NCBI GenBank assembly: GCA_963995525.1
Contig: OZ023213.1
Span: 16,416,033 to 16,480,032 of the forward strand
DNA: 64,000 nt
Source of the DNA: Escarpia spicata
Taxonomy: Eukaryota; Annelida; Polychaeta; Sabellida; Siboglinidae
Direction of reading: 5' to 3'
Position 1 is the stretch's first letter. Each line of letters starts with the position of its first letter. The position numbers and the translations under genes are program-made. Positions 23,444 to 35,735 of the stretch are shown here, in pieces. Below the pieces are notes generated by a model. It searched no databases. It was not told where the DNA came from and saw only the letters and a program-made list of their open reading frames with translations.

Positions 23444-24359
23444 CTACAAAACACACATTTCCACTGGAGTGTCATCTAATATATATAGACCTTAATTTTT
23501 GAATTAGTCTATGTTGTAACTAAGTAGCTATGTTTACAGATTCAATTTATCATGTTAATCAATGCACTAAATCCACCATAATATTTTTTACTTAGTTAAA
23601 AGGAAACAAAAGGCAATTGTTTTGGCCTATACCAGTGTTCGTTTGTTCGACCTTTACTCCAAAAGGGTGCTAGTCAGCAGGACCAGCAACTTCAAAAAAT
23701 TACTGGTCCGGCAGCAAAGTTACTTATTTAAGAAAAGTTACCAACGGCATGATATGCGAGTGCAAATGTTTTTGAAGAAAATAAATCTAAACTTGTTCTA
23801 CCAAATGATAATCATTTCATATATATATATATGTATGTCAGGTAGGTGTTATCCTCACCCTGTGTATATACTAGTTATTGTATCAGCTGACTGTTTGATA
23901 TTTGCTGAATGCGGCATAACAATGTCAACAGAACAATGCCGATCCAGTTTCCTTTTAGGGCCACAACATTGAATAAGCCAGATTTACCTGCTTTGTTGGA
24001 CCTTGATCATCAATATTGTATGCCTACTGGAAGATTTATAAATTACACCCTGAGGCCTTCGCCCAACCACAGGATACTATGGCTGCACAATGATGATGCC
24101 TGAAAGTCCTCGCCACTTTCCAAACATTTATACCCAACAGATTTATATCTGTCTACATAGCAACTTTCTGTTGTAAGAGAACTCTAAATAAGAACACTGT
24201 GTTTACTTTTATAAATTGCCAATTGTAGATCGAAGGTCAATGGTCCAGGGAAGCGAATGAACACGGAATTAGAAAGAAGCAAGAGGATTTTGGCACCTGT
24301 GTGATGCACTTACAATGATCCAAAGCCAGCAAATGATTAATATTTAGATGACAACTCAC

Positions 24360-24444
24360 CAGCTGCACGTGCTTTGATGATACAACTGATGTTTCCTTCA
24401 ATGGCTTTCTGGATCAAAGTCAGGCTCACTTTTGAAGGTGGGAC
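24360..24444 (-). CDS. Host LLTP-like gene, exon
   Basis: The 85-nt exon lies between TTGGCAG and GCAGCTG|GTGAGT. The peptide is VPPSKVSLTLIQKAIEGNIS then CIIKARAA, the start of the helical domain. It joins 27,828-27,964 in phase 0 and 23,172-23,443 in phase 1 (G plus AT gives Asp). Confidence 0.8.
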
Positions 24445-25562
24445 CTGCCAATCACAAATACAACTAAAATGTCATGTGCTCCCACTTTGGCGAGTCTCAA
24501 GGGGGGTGCAATTATGTTTCTAGCGAGTTTCAAAAATTTGGAGCATCACCACAAGAAGCTTTCAACAGCACTCCCACCCTCCATGTCCATGTCATCCGAC
24601 CTATGTCATGACTATGTCATGATCTAACAGTGTCAGTAACACTGACAGTGTCAGTGGAGTCGAGCTAAAGCTCCGGCTCAGCACACTCAATATTAATTTC
24701 GTTCCGCTGTCAGTGGAGGTTTTTTTATTAAGGGGAGGTGTAATTGAAGGTTTTGGGCCCCTTAGACTCTTAGAGTTAGAAGTTATCACACAAATAATCG
24801 TGTCCCTGAATCTGTGAACGCATCAGCGTCGCCGTCATACATGCAACATCCGCTAGATGGTGAACTCAGTCTAACTGACATGTTGTCCACCATGTGACGC
24901 CACTTCATGTTCACTGCCCCCCCTCCAAAAAAAGCTTTGCCGACTCACATAGCCTCGATTATCCAGGCGCCGTGAGGTGCCAGGCATTGGCCCCTCACTA
25001 CGGCCTGGATTATTAAGTTCCTGCCAATGATACCGGTACCGGTAGGGGGCTTTACCCCAGATTCGGGTAGAGACGATGATTGGCTCTCAGGCCAACTATG
25101 AAATAACAAATTAAATAATAAGGATACACTTTTATCACATAATACTATACTATAATAATAATAATGTTTTATTTCAAACAAAAGTCCATTTGTACATACA
25201 ATACAAGTAAATAAATAAAAAAGTAATAAATAACTAAAATACAAAGATATAGAAGCACATCAAATAAAAATAGATGGTTAATAAGATATATATAAAATGT
25301 GCGTTCAACTTTAAGTATGCAATAGGGCAGTCCAATATTTAAACATAGGACTTCTAAAATGTATATCAGTATAAAAGTAATTCACAAAAAGTAGATTTTC
25401 AGACCGTTAATGACGACATAATAAGCTATATATGGATGAACGCATATGCATGGTCATTAAAATATTTAACATAGTTTGTAGCAAACATAAAACTTGCACT
25501 GCAGCGTGATGACAAATTGTGTAAAATTATAAAACTGGTGTTATAGGCAACAGTAATATCTT

Positions 25563-26351
25563 TCAAACTCTGTTTTTTTTATATTTACACCAAAGACTTG
25601 AGGTGTACATAGCACCACAGTAAGAAAGGAATAGGTAAGTTTTAATGGTAGAGCTGCAAAGGCGAAATGTTCGAGCTAAAATGTTGGCCTGAGCATATAG
25701 GGATCTTTTCTGTCTGGCAATGTCGTCATCGTCAGTAAGATTACTGTTAACTATATGACCCAGATATTTACATTTAATAGTGTGAGGTAATGGGCGATTA
25801 TTGAGAGTGATAGGATGACTATTTTTCATGTCCTGAGGTTTGTTGTCAATAACCATACAATATGATTTATTGGCGTTATATATTATGTTAAACATTTCGC
25901 CGTACTTGGCACAACAATCTGTTAGCTTTCTCAATCCAGAAACACTAGGTGAAAAAATACAGAGATCATCTGCATACATCAAAATGTAATGGTTCATTAT
26001 GGTGCCTGCATAAAGACATCCAATTTGTAATTTGTTAAGATTTACACTTAAGTCATCCATGTACACATTAAAAAGGTGAGGAGAAAGGATTCCACCTTGT
26101 TTAACACCATTTGAGACAGTAACAAATCTAGAAAAGCTCTGACACCATCTGACAGTGAATTTTTGGGTACTGTACCAGTGATACAGAATGCGCACAATGT
26201 AAGCAGGACAGCCACGGTCAATTAGTTTAGGGAATAGCTTGCTATGGTTCACTTTGTCGAAGGCATTGGCGGCATCCAGCATAGTGACATACATAGAAGA
26301 GCCATTCGCTATGTAGTGTCGAAAAAGTAATTTTAATAGAAATATGAGCAT
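25563..26351 (-). CDS. Non-LTR reverse transcriptase fragment
   Basis: A 262-residue open frame has TMLDAANAFDKVNHSKLFPK (RT motif A), SNGVKQGGILSPHLFNVYMD (motif B region) and YILMYADDLCIFSPS (motif C, YADD), then a KCKYLGHIVN thumb segment. The RT core is intact, but there is no endonuclease or full ORF, so it is a fragment of a LINE. It sits in an intron, in the same orientation as the host gene. Confidence 0.85.
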   Translation of the reverse strand: MLIFLLKLLFRHYIANGSSMYVTMLDAANAFDKVNHSKLFPKLIDRGCPAYIVRILYHWYSTQKFTVRWCQSFSRFVTVSNGVKQGGILSPHLFNVYMDDLSVNLNKLQIGCLYAGTIMNHYILMYADDLCIFSPSVSGLRKLTDCCAKYGEMFNIIYNANKSYCMVIDNKPQDMKNSHPITLNNRPLPHTIKCKYLGHIVNSNLTDDDDIARQKRSLYAQANILARTFRLCSSTIKTYLFLSYCGAMYTSSLWCKYKKNRV

Positions 26352-27004
26352 CTCAGTTGAGTGACGCTTTTTAAATCCAAATCGGTTGGCACGCGTTGTG
26401 AAGAAAATGGTGTAACAACTACCAGGTATTCAACATTAAACTTATATTGAAACATATCACACACAAAATAAACCGACATTAAACTTTTAATCACATGCAT
26501 ATTCACTAGATGGCAGATCTCATGGCTGTCAACAAGTGGGCAGTTAAAACGCAACTCTGAGCGAGACTATCTTCCTGGCGAAGTCACGCAGCCAGTCAAG
26601 AGTCGGTTAAGCAAGATTATACGCCCGGCTGCGTGACTTCGCGGGGAAGAGAGTCTGGCTCTGAAGCCGCCTTTTAAATGTCATCCACTAGATGGCAACA
26701 CTGGTATACTCATGAATTAAAGCATCATCAATTTATGAAGTAATGTGACATATTGTCAGAATTTGCCTAGTCTCGCTTAACCGACTCTCGCCCGGCAGCG
26801 TGACTTCGCCGGGAAGAGAGTCGGGTTTGGAAGCCGCCGTTTGACTGCTCACTGCCAATTACCACGATTACCCCCCAGAATGTTTATTCCATGTTATGTA
26901 TGTTTTCGATAACGAAATGAAATTACGAAACAGTGCCCGAAATAGTATTATATAAAATAAAATGAATCTTAAAATAAATGAACATAAATAACAGTTTCGA
27001 GTAC

Positions 27005-27090
27005 TCTATGGGATTCGAACCGAGGATTATAAAAATAGTTGCTCGACACGCAACTGACTTGGCCACCAAAATCACTACCCTTTGTTTGTA
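27005..27090 (-). other. tRNA-like pseudogene or SINE head
   Basis: On the minus strand GGTGGCCAAGTCAGTTGCG and CGGTTCGAATCCCATAG resemble the A and B boxes of a tRNA spaced about 35 bp apart. The stems are not convincing enough for a functional tRNA. Confidence 0.35.
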
Positions 27091-27569
27091 CTTTGGCGAC
27101 TACATATATTAGTTAGCAGTCCAACCATTGCATGAAACATCGTTTGCACTTTCGTTAAATTTGTTCTTGTTTGGTATTTATATCATGCTTATTCACACTT
27201 AGTCTTTTGTTTCTGCACGAGCATAGGTAACAGCCACGAGAGTTGCCACCTAGTGAATATGCATGGGATTAAAAGGCAATAAACTACGAAAAAAAGGTTA
27301 ATGTCGGTTTAATTTTTGTGTGACATGTTTCACTATAAGTTTAATGTTGAATAGTTTTTTTTTTAATATAGCATTATAATAGCTGATAAAAATGTATCCT
27401 TATTTAATTTGTTATTTCAAACTTTACCTGAGAGCCAATCATCGTCTCTACCTGAATCTGGGGTAAAGCCCCCTACCGGTAACATTGGCAGAGCTTTAAT
27501 CTCCCAGGCGAAAAAGTGCTGCCACCGCATGGCGCCTGGGTAATCGAGGCTATCATACTATGTGAATGT

Positions 27570-27765
27570 ATGCGTGGGTGCGTGTGCGCCGTGGGTGCAA
27601 GCACGTGTGCGTGTCAGTGTTGCAATTGCGCATTCGTGTGAGTGGATTAGTGGGTGTGAGCGTACGTGAACGTCGTCGTCTGTGAGCGCGCACGCGTGTG
27701 GGTGTAAAGCATATGTGGGCATATGTGTGCGTGTTTACGTGTGCGTGTATGCACGTGTGTGTAGA
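27570..27765. repeat. GT/GC alternating purine-pyrimidine tract
   Basis: Degenerate GTGTGCGTGTGCGC-type alternation with CACGTGTG blocks, potentially Z-DNA prone. No gene. Confidence 0.6.
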
Positions 27766-27827
27766 TTTTTTTATCTATGCACCTCTTTTTAGTCGTGGCT
27801 CTTGGCTGTAACCCCAAATAGACTTAC

Positions 27828-27964
27828 TGGCTCGACTTTAAGACTGCTGTTTCTCATTCCACTCTGAATGTCATCTTTTCCGTTGTTCTGACGAACACTG
27901 TCCACCAGCTGAGCCTTAATAAATATCATTACAGCTGTCGACGTCCCTCCCATCTTGGGCAGAT
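27828..27964 (-). CDS. Host LLTP-like gene, exon
   Basis: The 137-nt exon lies between CCGCAG and GAGCCA|GTAAGT. The peptide is LPKMGGTSTAVMIFIKAQLV, DSVRQNNGKDDIQSGMRNSS, LKVEP. The LPKMGGTSTAVM-IKA segment matches the end of the N-terminal beta-barrel and linker of large lipid transfer proteins. Phase agrees on both sides. A composite mobile insertion (24,951-27,551) occupies most of the following intron. Confidence 0.8.
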
Positions 27965-28473
27965 CTGCGGAAGTGATATGTTCCATGTAAACTTCATGTA
28001 CGCTGCTTTACACGAATTAACACAACTCAATTCTAAAACATATCGACGTTGTTATCACATAGTTTCGTACAATTATATATATATATATATATATATATAA
28101 CTAGTGGAAAACTTAAAGTCTTAATAAGACTTAAGAGTGTCATATGTGTGTATGTATTCACATTTTATAGAACAAATCGGACAAGCTTTTAATGCCAAGG
28201 ATTAACTTTTTTTCTTCAAAAAATATTGATTTAGCAAGCATGTTATCGGAAAAAGAAGGAAAACCAGGATATAATCAAATTTACCAAAATAATATGATCT
28301 CTTTCGCAAAGCAATTCTATAGCTGGCTTATAAATGCATTATTCATAAATACCGTCATAAACATTTCGAACTGGAATAGATGAAATCAGTATAACAAAAA
28401 ATTGTAGCATAAATGACCCAAGTCAATTCTACCTGAGTTGTTTGTATGAAAGGGTGGGACATTATTTACGTAC

Positions 28474-28532
28474 TGAGTTCAGCATTTCCCTTCTCCAGCA
28501 CTTCTTTCGCTTCTGGGATCATTGGTCTGTAG
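28474..28532 (-). CDS. Host LLTP-like gene, short exon
   Basis: The 59-nt exon lies between GTTTTACAG and ACTCA|GTACGT. The peptide is YRPMIPEAKEVLEKGNAEL. It splices in phase on both sides (AG plus C gives Ser; A plus AT gives Asn). Confidence 0.75.
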
Positions 28533-28915
28533 CTGTAAAACCAACACTGGTTAAACTGCAGCGTCACGCAAAGTGTAATCAAAGGAATACCGTTTCTTAA
28601 TTGGGAGGTAATTATCACATCATTTGGATATACTTGCTTGGTTTTGATATTCAACTATAACAGTGTAAGGGATCATCCCAACGTCAATGTCCTATATCAG
28701 ACAAAATTGTTTTCATCTGGCCTCGGCTCCCCATAAGACGAAAGTGTGTAAACATTAATATGATGATATAAATATATTAACAGTGTCGGTCAGAAGCGTA
28801 TAATATCGATGTCCGATGCTGGATGAAACTGCTTCAGACAACCTCTCCCTCATTCGAAAGTAATCCCTCTGATATCGGACTTACACACACGCATGCACGC
28901 GCGCGCAATCTTTAC

Positions 28916-29001
28916 CTTGGAGCCAGTTCGTTTGGGGAATAAAAAGATTCTTTGACTGCAATTTTCACCGGAATGCCCAGTGTCGTATTCAAACGCACGA
29001 G
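28916..29001 (-). CDS. Host LLTP-like gene, N-terminal beta-barrel exon
   Basis: The 86-nt exon lies between CATTTCAG and CCAAG|GTAAAG. The peptide is LVRLNTTLGIPVKIAVKESF then YSPNELAP. LNTTLG-PV-I is characteristic beta-barrel sequence of the family. A second open frame exists but breaks phase with 28,474-28,532, so this frame is preferred. NTT is a possible glycosylation site. Confidence 0.8.
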
Positions 29002-29247
29002 CTGAAATGAAAGTAAATTCGGACTTACAAGGAATGTCTGTATTTTAAAAATCGTGTTAAAATTATGCATAACTTAGTTAATGACATCTACACCAATTGG
29101 TATATTGTTGCATTCATATTGTGTGTCATTATTGAGTTTACCCTAGATCTCACTGTTTTACAAACCAACCATATTAAGTTAGTAATCTAACTTACTATTG
29201 TTCGTGCCGACATTGTTCCTCGTCCTATCTCTTGATGTAAACTCTAC

Positions 29248-29360
29248 CTTAGTTTGTTTTTGGTCTGCATTTTCCAGCGCCTTTGTCAGTCGTATCTTCG
29301 TAAACACAATTCCTTCGCCTTTGTCCAACGGTCTGGCGTGATATACCGCTGTGTGGATGC
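29248..29360 (-). CDS. Host LLTP-like gene, N-terminal beta-barrel exon
   Basis: The exon lies between ACATGTAG and CTAAG|GTAGAG. The donor was chosen because it gives phase 0 into 28,916-29,001. The peptide is IHTAVYHARPLDKGEGIVFT, KIRLTKALENADQKQTK. With the preceding exon it reads ETGHE-G-IHTAVYHA, a conserved N-terminal motif of the lipid transfer family. Confidence 0.85.
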
Positions 29361-29639
29361 CTACATGTAGTAATACAAAAGTAATTAGTTGCATCTTACT
29401 TTAGAGCTCAGATAAGGGGTATACCCAAAACATGGCATAATTAAGGGCGATAAGTAAATACAACACATTTCCATATGGCACTAAAGTTTGTTAGTGATAA
29501 GTGTATGACATTTCGCCACACAACATACGATCTTATTTTCATTGGAACTCTTCATGGCTACCAATACTTTAGATATTAAGGTCTTACAAATCGTCTTATA
29601 AAAACAAGTGATGTGCAAAACTGACCTACGTAATTACTG

Positions 29640-30110
29640 TTCTATATCATATTTCAGTTTTTTGTCAAAAGTATTGGAAAAAGTTGTTGCTATTTGCCTA
29701 CATGAACGTCATTAATGCACGACACACACTAAATTATCTACAGTCTGCATATAAACGAGTTCATTCCATTAAAACTGCTTTTCTCAATATACATAATGAT
29801 ATATTGTTTACAATATAGACAATGGCAAAGGTACTACACTCGTTTTATTTGGTCTTTCAGCAACGTATTACTATAACATTATGTGACTTATTATCTACGA
29901 CATCTTCCATTTCCATCTGGAGTGCTACAAGGATTCGTTCTTTGTCTTGTTCTGTTTAACTTATATAGACTTTACCACGTCTGCAAGTCCAGTTGTTACT
30001 AATCACCCCATTATTCATAACGTGTACGCTGGTGACACGCAGCTTCTTATATTACTAACAAAATCAGATGCACAGAAATCTCCACATACTGTACGTGACG
30101 GTTTACGTCT
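29640..30110 (+). pseudogene. Decayed LINE reverse transcriptase fragment
   Basis: Translation across stops gives KVLEKVVAI-like, NYLQSAYKRVHSIKTAFLNI and, at 30,020, NVYAGDTQLLI, a mutated Y-DDTQL catalytic motif. Several stops and frame changes show it is inactive. Confidence 0.65.
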
Positions 30111-30318
30111 TTATAAAGTTCACATGAATATTGAGTATCAGCACCGCTTTTCGACTGCCAGTGCTGATTTCCTATTGGCACCGCTTTTATTACTCTAACT
30201 AAATTATCAATTTTATAAGTTAAGTTTTTAGTAGTTATGAATTTATTACATTTCTACTTTTTAAAACATAGTACTTAATGTCATTGTGAACAGTGGAATT
30301 AAAATCTATCGTTGTGTA

Positions 30319-30355
<37 letters not shown>

Positions 30356-31030
30356 GTAATTTACACATATATTTCGTGAAATCCATCTTATCGTTCATAC
30401 AGCAGTTTGATGAGAATCATGTCTTACAGTAGTGTGCCAACATATTAATCTAAAGTCCCAATGAAAGTGGTCCGTACTCCGACTCTAGAGCAGTGGCTCT
30501 GAAACGTTTTTGCGCCATTACCCCCCATTCACACCAGTTGTCCAAAACGACCCCACCACCCTGTTCTTTCCAAAAGACCTCAACTCTAAAAGCGGTCAAT
30601 GGAGAGGATACACCTTTACCTGAAGTATATTTTAGCAGATGCACACATAACTATATGTTTTTTTAATTTAAGTTTAATTAAATGCGTTAAGCTGCATAGC
30701 ACTGACAAGCCTCTATATTCTGGGTTTAGTACGTACAGTTAGAGCGTATCGAAAGTCATGCTCCACGCTTTTTTTCTCAAAATATTACCTTGCTACATAA
30801 GAGATTGGAAGGCAAAGCCTCAAAACTGAGGGGAACGGTAGCAGGTAACGGAAAGCCAGATCACACAAATTAGGGTAGATAGTTTAAATCGTTGTCCAGT
30901 AAGAATTTCAGAGTTGAATTTCACTATGGTGCCTAAATATTCTGGAGTCCCAGAAGCTCTGTCTGAGCAGTATCATTGTCATCCGATGTAGCTGTCAGTG
31001 GGACAGTGAATATTTTAGTTAGTAGCCTAT

Positions 31031-32930
31031 ATGTTTGACCCGATATTTCATGGAAGTTCTGTTACAAGGCTGCGCACTCACATCAGTGGTGATTTGAACC
31101 AAGCAGAAACATTGCGTAATAAGGTTAACCGCACCGCTTCGAGACTTAAGTACAATTATTACCAAACACAAATTGCAGCACTGAATGAATTAGGTTCCCA
31201 CGATTGGTGGAAAAATATGAAAAAAATAATGGTACTCAAAACAAATGACAATTCATGCATGCAAGGTCTTGCAAACAAAACAACGAATGGTGATTGTGCG
31301 TTACTAACAAGTAGAATGAACGAGTTTTTTTTATCTGTAAGTGAACATTTCCCTCGTTTAAATAAAGATCTCAAAATATTCACAGTAAACGAGGAACTGC
31401 CAAATGAGCATGTCATCAGTGACATGACTACTTTCAAAGCTTTGCATAATGTTTAGGTAAACAAGGCTACTGGGCCTGATAACATTCCTGCGTAGGTGTT
31501 AAGAAATCTCGCAACCGTCCTCGCTCCTCCATTAACTGCTATCGTTAACAAGTCTCTAGGAGAAGGAGAACTCCCTATGGGATGGAAAATGGCCAACATA
31601 ATACCGTTACCAAAAACAAACCCAACTGTGTCGATTGAAAAAATATTATACCAATATAACTAATTCCAATAGCTGCTAGTGTTTGAATCAAAAATAATGA
31701 AATGGGTGGATGACACAATTGAAGGAAAATTTGATGCTAAGCAATTTTGTGGAATTAGTGGAACTTCCGTGTTGTAACAGACGTTCTTGTCGAAATGGTA
31801 CACAAATGGTATAAGGCGACTGATAAATTGGATTCTTATGTCCGAGTTGTAATGCTAGATTTTAGCAATGCGTTTGACCTTTTTAATCATCATTTGTTAC
31901 TAGAAAACCTACAGTTGTATTTTTTGCCTTCACACATTATAAGATAGATGACAAACTTTTTATTGGACAGAACTCAACAAGTAAAAATAGGAAGTGAATA
32001 TTCGCATTCGGGTTACTCCAATAGGGGAGGACCACAAGGAACACTGTCTGGACCTAAATGTTTCCTAGACTACATAAATGATTTAGAAACGCCTGTTCCG
32101 TTATATAATTATATAGATGACAGTACATTGTTCGAAGTATGTGATAGAAAGGGTGTATCTGTTATACAAGAATCGGCTGACGTTGCTGCTAGGTGGACAG
32201 AACAGAATGATATGAAAAATAATTCAGGAAAATAAAAAGAGATGATCATCTGTTTTGCACAAGACCACAATTTTCGAAACACTATCCTGAATATAAAGAT
32301 CGATGAAAAAGATGTAGATCAAGTAGACCATGCCAAACTTCTAGGTGTTACAATTTCACAGGATCTGACATGGAATAAGCATGTGGAAAATATTGTGAAA
32401 AAGGCCGGGAAACGACTGTACATGTTGTATCAGTTAAAGCGAGTAGGAATTAGCCAGAATGATCTGGTTACTATGTATGTATGTCAGTGTTGTGAGACCT
32501 GTTTTAGAATATGCATGCCCTGTATGGCACACTAACTTGCCACAATATTTATATGAAAATATTGAAATGATACAAAAAAGAGTTTTAAAATTTATTTTTC
32601 CTGCAACAAGTTACGCTGAGATACTCACGTATGTTAAATTGGAGACATTGAAAGCAAGACGGGGCTGCCTTTGTCAAAAATATTTCAATAAGATAATGTG
32701 TACCCTTTGCCAATAACCCGAACAAACAGACACCGTAACTCTTTTATACCATGGGGATTACACAACTGCCAATAACGAATGAAGGACAAAAGGATGGTAT
32801 TTATACTGTATGGCATTTCAGTGTATTAATACTGTATGAGGTTTCAATGTATTAGTTGAATGTTATTGTATAATGTGAATCCAACTCAGTCGAGTTGCTA
32901 ATAAACTTGTGTTATTCTAAAAGCTAGATT
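31031..32930 (+). pseudogene. Decayed LINE (CR1/jockey-like) reverse transcriptase
   Basis: Ordered fragments: LNELGSHDWWKNMKKI (31,190), NKATGPDNIPAW at 31,460, GYSNRGGPQGTLSGPKCFLD with YNYIDDSTLFE (31,948-32,235), KLLGVTISQDLTWNKHVENI (32,242-32,535) and a C-terminal KRVLKFIFPATSYAEI (32,459-32,716). Frame changes separate the parts. It ends near 32,930. Confidence 0.8.
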
Positions 32931-33435
32931 TCATGTTTGGTTACGGCAACACTGCCTTTGGACTGTCAATTGTTTTGCATGCAACATAAAAACATGTCAC
33001 GAACATTTCGTGACTGTACGTACAAACAAAGCTTCGTAAAATAGCGATAATTAATTGGTTGTTACCTCGGTGTCATCCAAATAAGATAGGAATTTGTTAT
33101 TTAAAGCATCATGGTGAATGTATCTGATGAACATTATCAGTTAATAACAGGACTGAATATCAATAGATTCGCACAGTTGGAATCAGAACAAATTAGCCTT
33201 TTGTATGTCCTACATCACCTGGTCTTTGATACCATTCTGTGGTGGACAGTATCCAATTAATCCAGACAATTAATGGATGCCTCCACCATAGCTTATGCAT
33301 CTAGTGCATCACGTTTGATTAAATGTACATTGCACAGACAAGTCAGTCAAATGCTTGCGTGATTTTACAGTAGCCTGTTTCTAACAACAGGCAAGCAACA
33401 TGTTTAACTAGCAAATTCTCAAATATACACAACAC
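32931..33435. other. Intron, nothing recognised
   Basis: AT-rich sequence between the LINE remnant and the minisatellite; no feature supported. Confidence 0.5.
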
Positions 33436-34205
33436 CGACCTATATTCGCGCCCCGTCTCGTTCACGCGGTAGGCCCCACTACGCCGACCCACCTCCATCC
33501 TCCTTCTCGTTGATGCGGTAGGCCCCACTACACCGACCCACCTCCATGCCCCGTCTTGTTGACGCGGTAAGCCCCACTACACCGACCCACCTCCGTGCCC
33601 CGTCTCGTTGACGCGGTAGGCCCCACTACACCGACCCACCTCCATGCCCCGTCTCGTTGACGCGGTAGGCCCCACTACACCGACCCACCTCCATGCCCCG
33701 TCTCGTTGACGCGGTAGGCCCCACTACACCGACCCACCTCCATGCCCCGTCTCGTTGACGCGGTAGGCCCCACTACACCGACCCACCTCCATGCCCCGTC
33801 TCGTTGACGCGGTAGGCCCCACTACACCGACCCACCTCCATGCCCCGTCTCGTTGACGCGGTAGGCCCCACTACACCGACCCACCTCCATGCCCCTCTCG
33901 TTGACGCATTAGGCCCCTCTACACAGACCCACCTTCATGCCCCCTCTCGTTGACGCGTAGGCCCCACTCAATCGACCCACCTTCATGTCCCAACTAGTTA
34001 ACGCACTAGGCCCCACTCAATCAACCCACCTTCATGTCCCGTCTCGTTAACGCAGTAGGCCTCACTCAATCGACCCACCTTCATGCCCCGTCTCGTTAAT
34101 GCAGTAGGCCCCATTACACCGACCCACCTTCATGTCCCGTCTTGTTGACGCGGTAGGCCCCACTACACCGACCCACCTTCATGTCCCGTCTCATTGACGC
34201 GGTAG
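33436..34205. repeat. 49-bp minisatellite carrying copies of an exon end and 5' splice site
   Basis: About 15 copies of a 49-bp unit. On the minus strand each reads GCCTACCGCGTCAACGAGAC, GGGGCATGGAG, GTGGGTCGGTGTAGTG. This is the last about 30 nt of the exon at 34,177 (AYRVNETGH) plus its GTGGGT donor and intron start. Central copies are identical; outer ones are diverged. Confidence 0.9.
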
Positions 34206-34334
34206 GCCCAGCGCACCCCGGCCGCTCTCTGAGACTCCGACACCTCGAGTCTCGATGACAACGTGCCGAGGAGGATCTTCTTGAGCATCAACGCGACGGT
34301 GTCCTCGTTGTCCGGGTAATACACTCGCCGCACT
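34177..34334 (-). CDS. Host LLTP-like gene, exon 3' part, disrupted by element insertion
   Basis: The minus-strand reading runs from the insertion site to GAAG|GTGGGT. The peptide is VRRVYYPDNEDTVALMLKKI, LLGTLSSRLEVSESQRAAGV, RWAYRVNETGHE. GEVRRVYYP-DED-ALMLKK-LLGTLSSRL and W-Y-VNETGHEG are hallmark N-sheet motifs of vitellogenin/apolipophorin-type proteins. The exon joins 29,248-29,360 in phase 1. Its 5' part lies across the 12.65-kb insertion at 46,992-47,021; the 6 bp at 34,329-34,334 are one copy of the target duplication. Confidence 0.9.
34329..34334. repeat. Target site duplication, left copy (CGCACT)
   Basis: CGCACT directly precedes the AGTAGTAA terminus of the palindromic element and recurs at 46,986-46,991 directly after the opposite terminus. 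Six base pairs is the duplication length of Polinton/Maverick integration. Confidence 0.9.
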
Positions 34335-34356
34335 AGTAGTAAAGGAGGTTAAGTAC
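34335..34356 (+). repeat. Terminal inverted repeat, left, palindromic element
   Basis: AGTAGTAAAGGAGGTTAAGT AC; its first 13 bases are identical to the start of the Polinton at 49,526. Likely integrase recognition end. Confidence 0.85.
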
Positions 34357-34884
34357 CGGGGATGGTTTGATTATGATGGGTGGAAGTGGAAAAGTACCCG
34401 GATGTAGGTCAAGGTCAATGACCCGGATGTAGGTCAAGGTCATAGGTCAAGTACCGGATAGCTCGCGTGGCGCCACCTATCGGACAGGTCATGAACTAAA
34501 ACAACGTCACCTAGCGGAGTCCCCCCGAACTAAATTGGACCGACCATTAGCGCCACCTAGCGAAATTTGTCGGAACTAAAGTAATAATGCCAGTAGCGCC
34601 ACATAGCGGATTTTAGTCGAACTAAATGTTCTACTACTGCCCAAATTCGTGCGTCTTGGTTTTGGCGTTAGCTCCACCTGGCGGATTTTTTGTGAACTAA
34701 CTTCACCTAACGGATCGTTCGTGAACTGCAAGTGGTGTCATCTGACGGATAAATTGTAAACTAAATGTAGGAGTACTGCCCAAATTCGTGTCTCTTGCAC
34801 GCTTGCGTGCAATAGAGCCCCGTGACGGATACATCCCGAACTACAAACAGCATCCCTGGCGGGGCAAGTGAGCGAACCCTATGT

Positions 34885-35735
34885 TAAAGCATAGGGATTT
34901 TCCCCATGTTAAAGCATAGGGAATTTTCCCCATGTTAAAGCATAGGGAATTTTCCCCATGTTAAAGCATAGGGATTTTCCCCATGTTAAAGCATAGGGAT
35001 TTTCCCCATGTTAAAGCATAGGGAATGAGTTTGAGGTGTGGAAGTGGAAAAGTGCCCGGATGTAGGTATCATCCCCTAGTGGACAAGTGGGCGAACCTCG
35101 TGTTAAAGCATAAGGAATTTTCACAATGTTAAAGCATAGGGAATTTTCCCTATGTTAAGAGATAGGGATTTTCCCCATGTTAAAGCATAGGGATTTTCCC
35201 CATGTTAAAGCATAGGGATTTTCCCCATGTTAAAGCATAGGGATTTTCCCCATGTTAAAGCATAGGGAATAAGTTTGAGGTGTGGAAGTGGAAAAGTGCC
35301 CGGATGTAGGTATCATCCCGTAGTGGACAAGTGGGCGAACCTCGTGTTAAAGCATAAGGAATTTTCACAATGTTAAAGCATAGGGAATTTTTACCATGTT
35401 AAAGCATAGGGATTTTCCCCATGTTAAAGCATAGGGCTTTTCCCCATGTAAAAGCATAGGGAATTTTCCCCATGATAAAGCATAGGGAATTTTCCCCATG
35501 TAAAAGCATAGGGAATTTTCCCCACGTTAAGAGATAGGGAATTTTCCCATGTTAAAGCATAGGGATTTTCCCCATGTTAAAGCATAGGGCTTTTCCCCAT
35601 GTAAAAGCATAGGGAATTTTCCCCATGTAAAAGCATAGGGAATTTTCCCCATGTAAAAGCATAGGGATTTTCTCCATGTTAAAGCACAGGACATTTTCAC
35701 CATGTAAAGGATAGGGATTTTTCACCATAGCGCGT
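34885..35735. repeat. TTAAAGCATAGGG array, left arm
   Basis: About 30 units of 25-27 bp (CATGTTAAAGCATAGGGATT TTCCC) in two or three blocks separated by a spacer containing GGAAGTGGAAAAGTGCCCGG. It lies directly upstream of gene A. The mirrored array is at 45,680-46,420 with a different block arrangement. Confidence 0.9.

Larger units (their letters stand above)
24951..27551. mobile_element. Composite insertion bounded by about 180-bp inverted repeats
   Basis: The left end reads AGCCTCGATTATCCAGGCGC and the right end is its inverse (GGCGCCTGGGTAATCGAGGC). Internal blocks also match inverted: CCGGTAGGGGGCTTTACCCC, AGAGACGATGATTGGCTCTC and AACAAATTAAATAA. Between them are a LINE RT fragment (25,563-26,351), hairpins around CGAAGTCACGC (26,573-26,840) and a tRNA-like segment. 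No obvious target duplication, so it may be two inverted copies of a small element rather than one unit. Confidence 0.6.
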
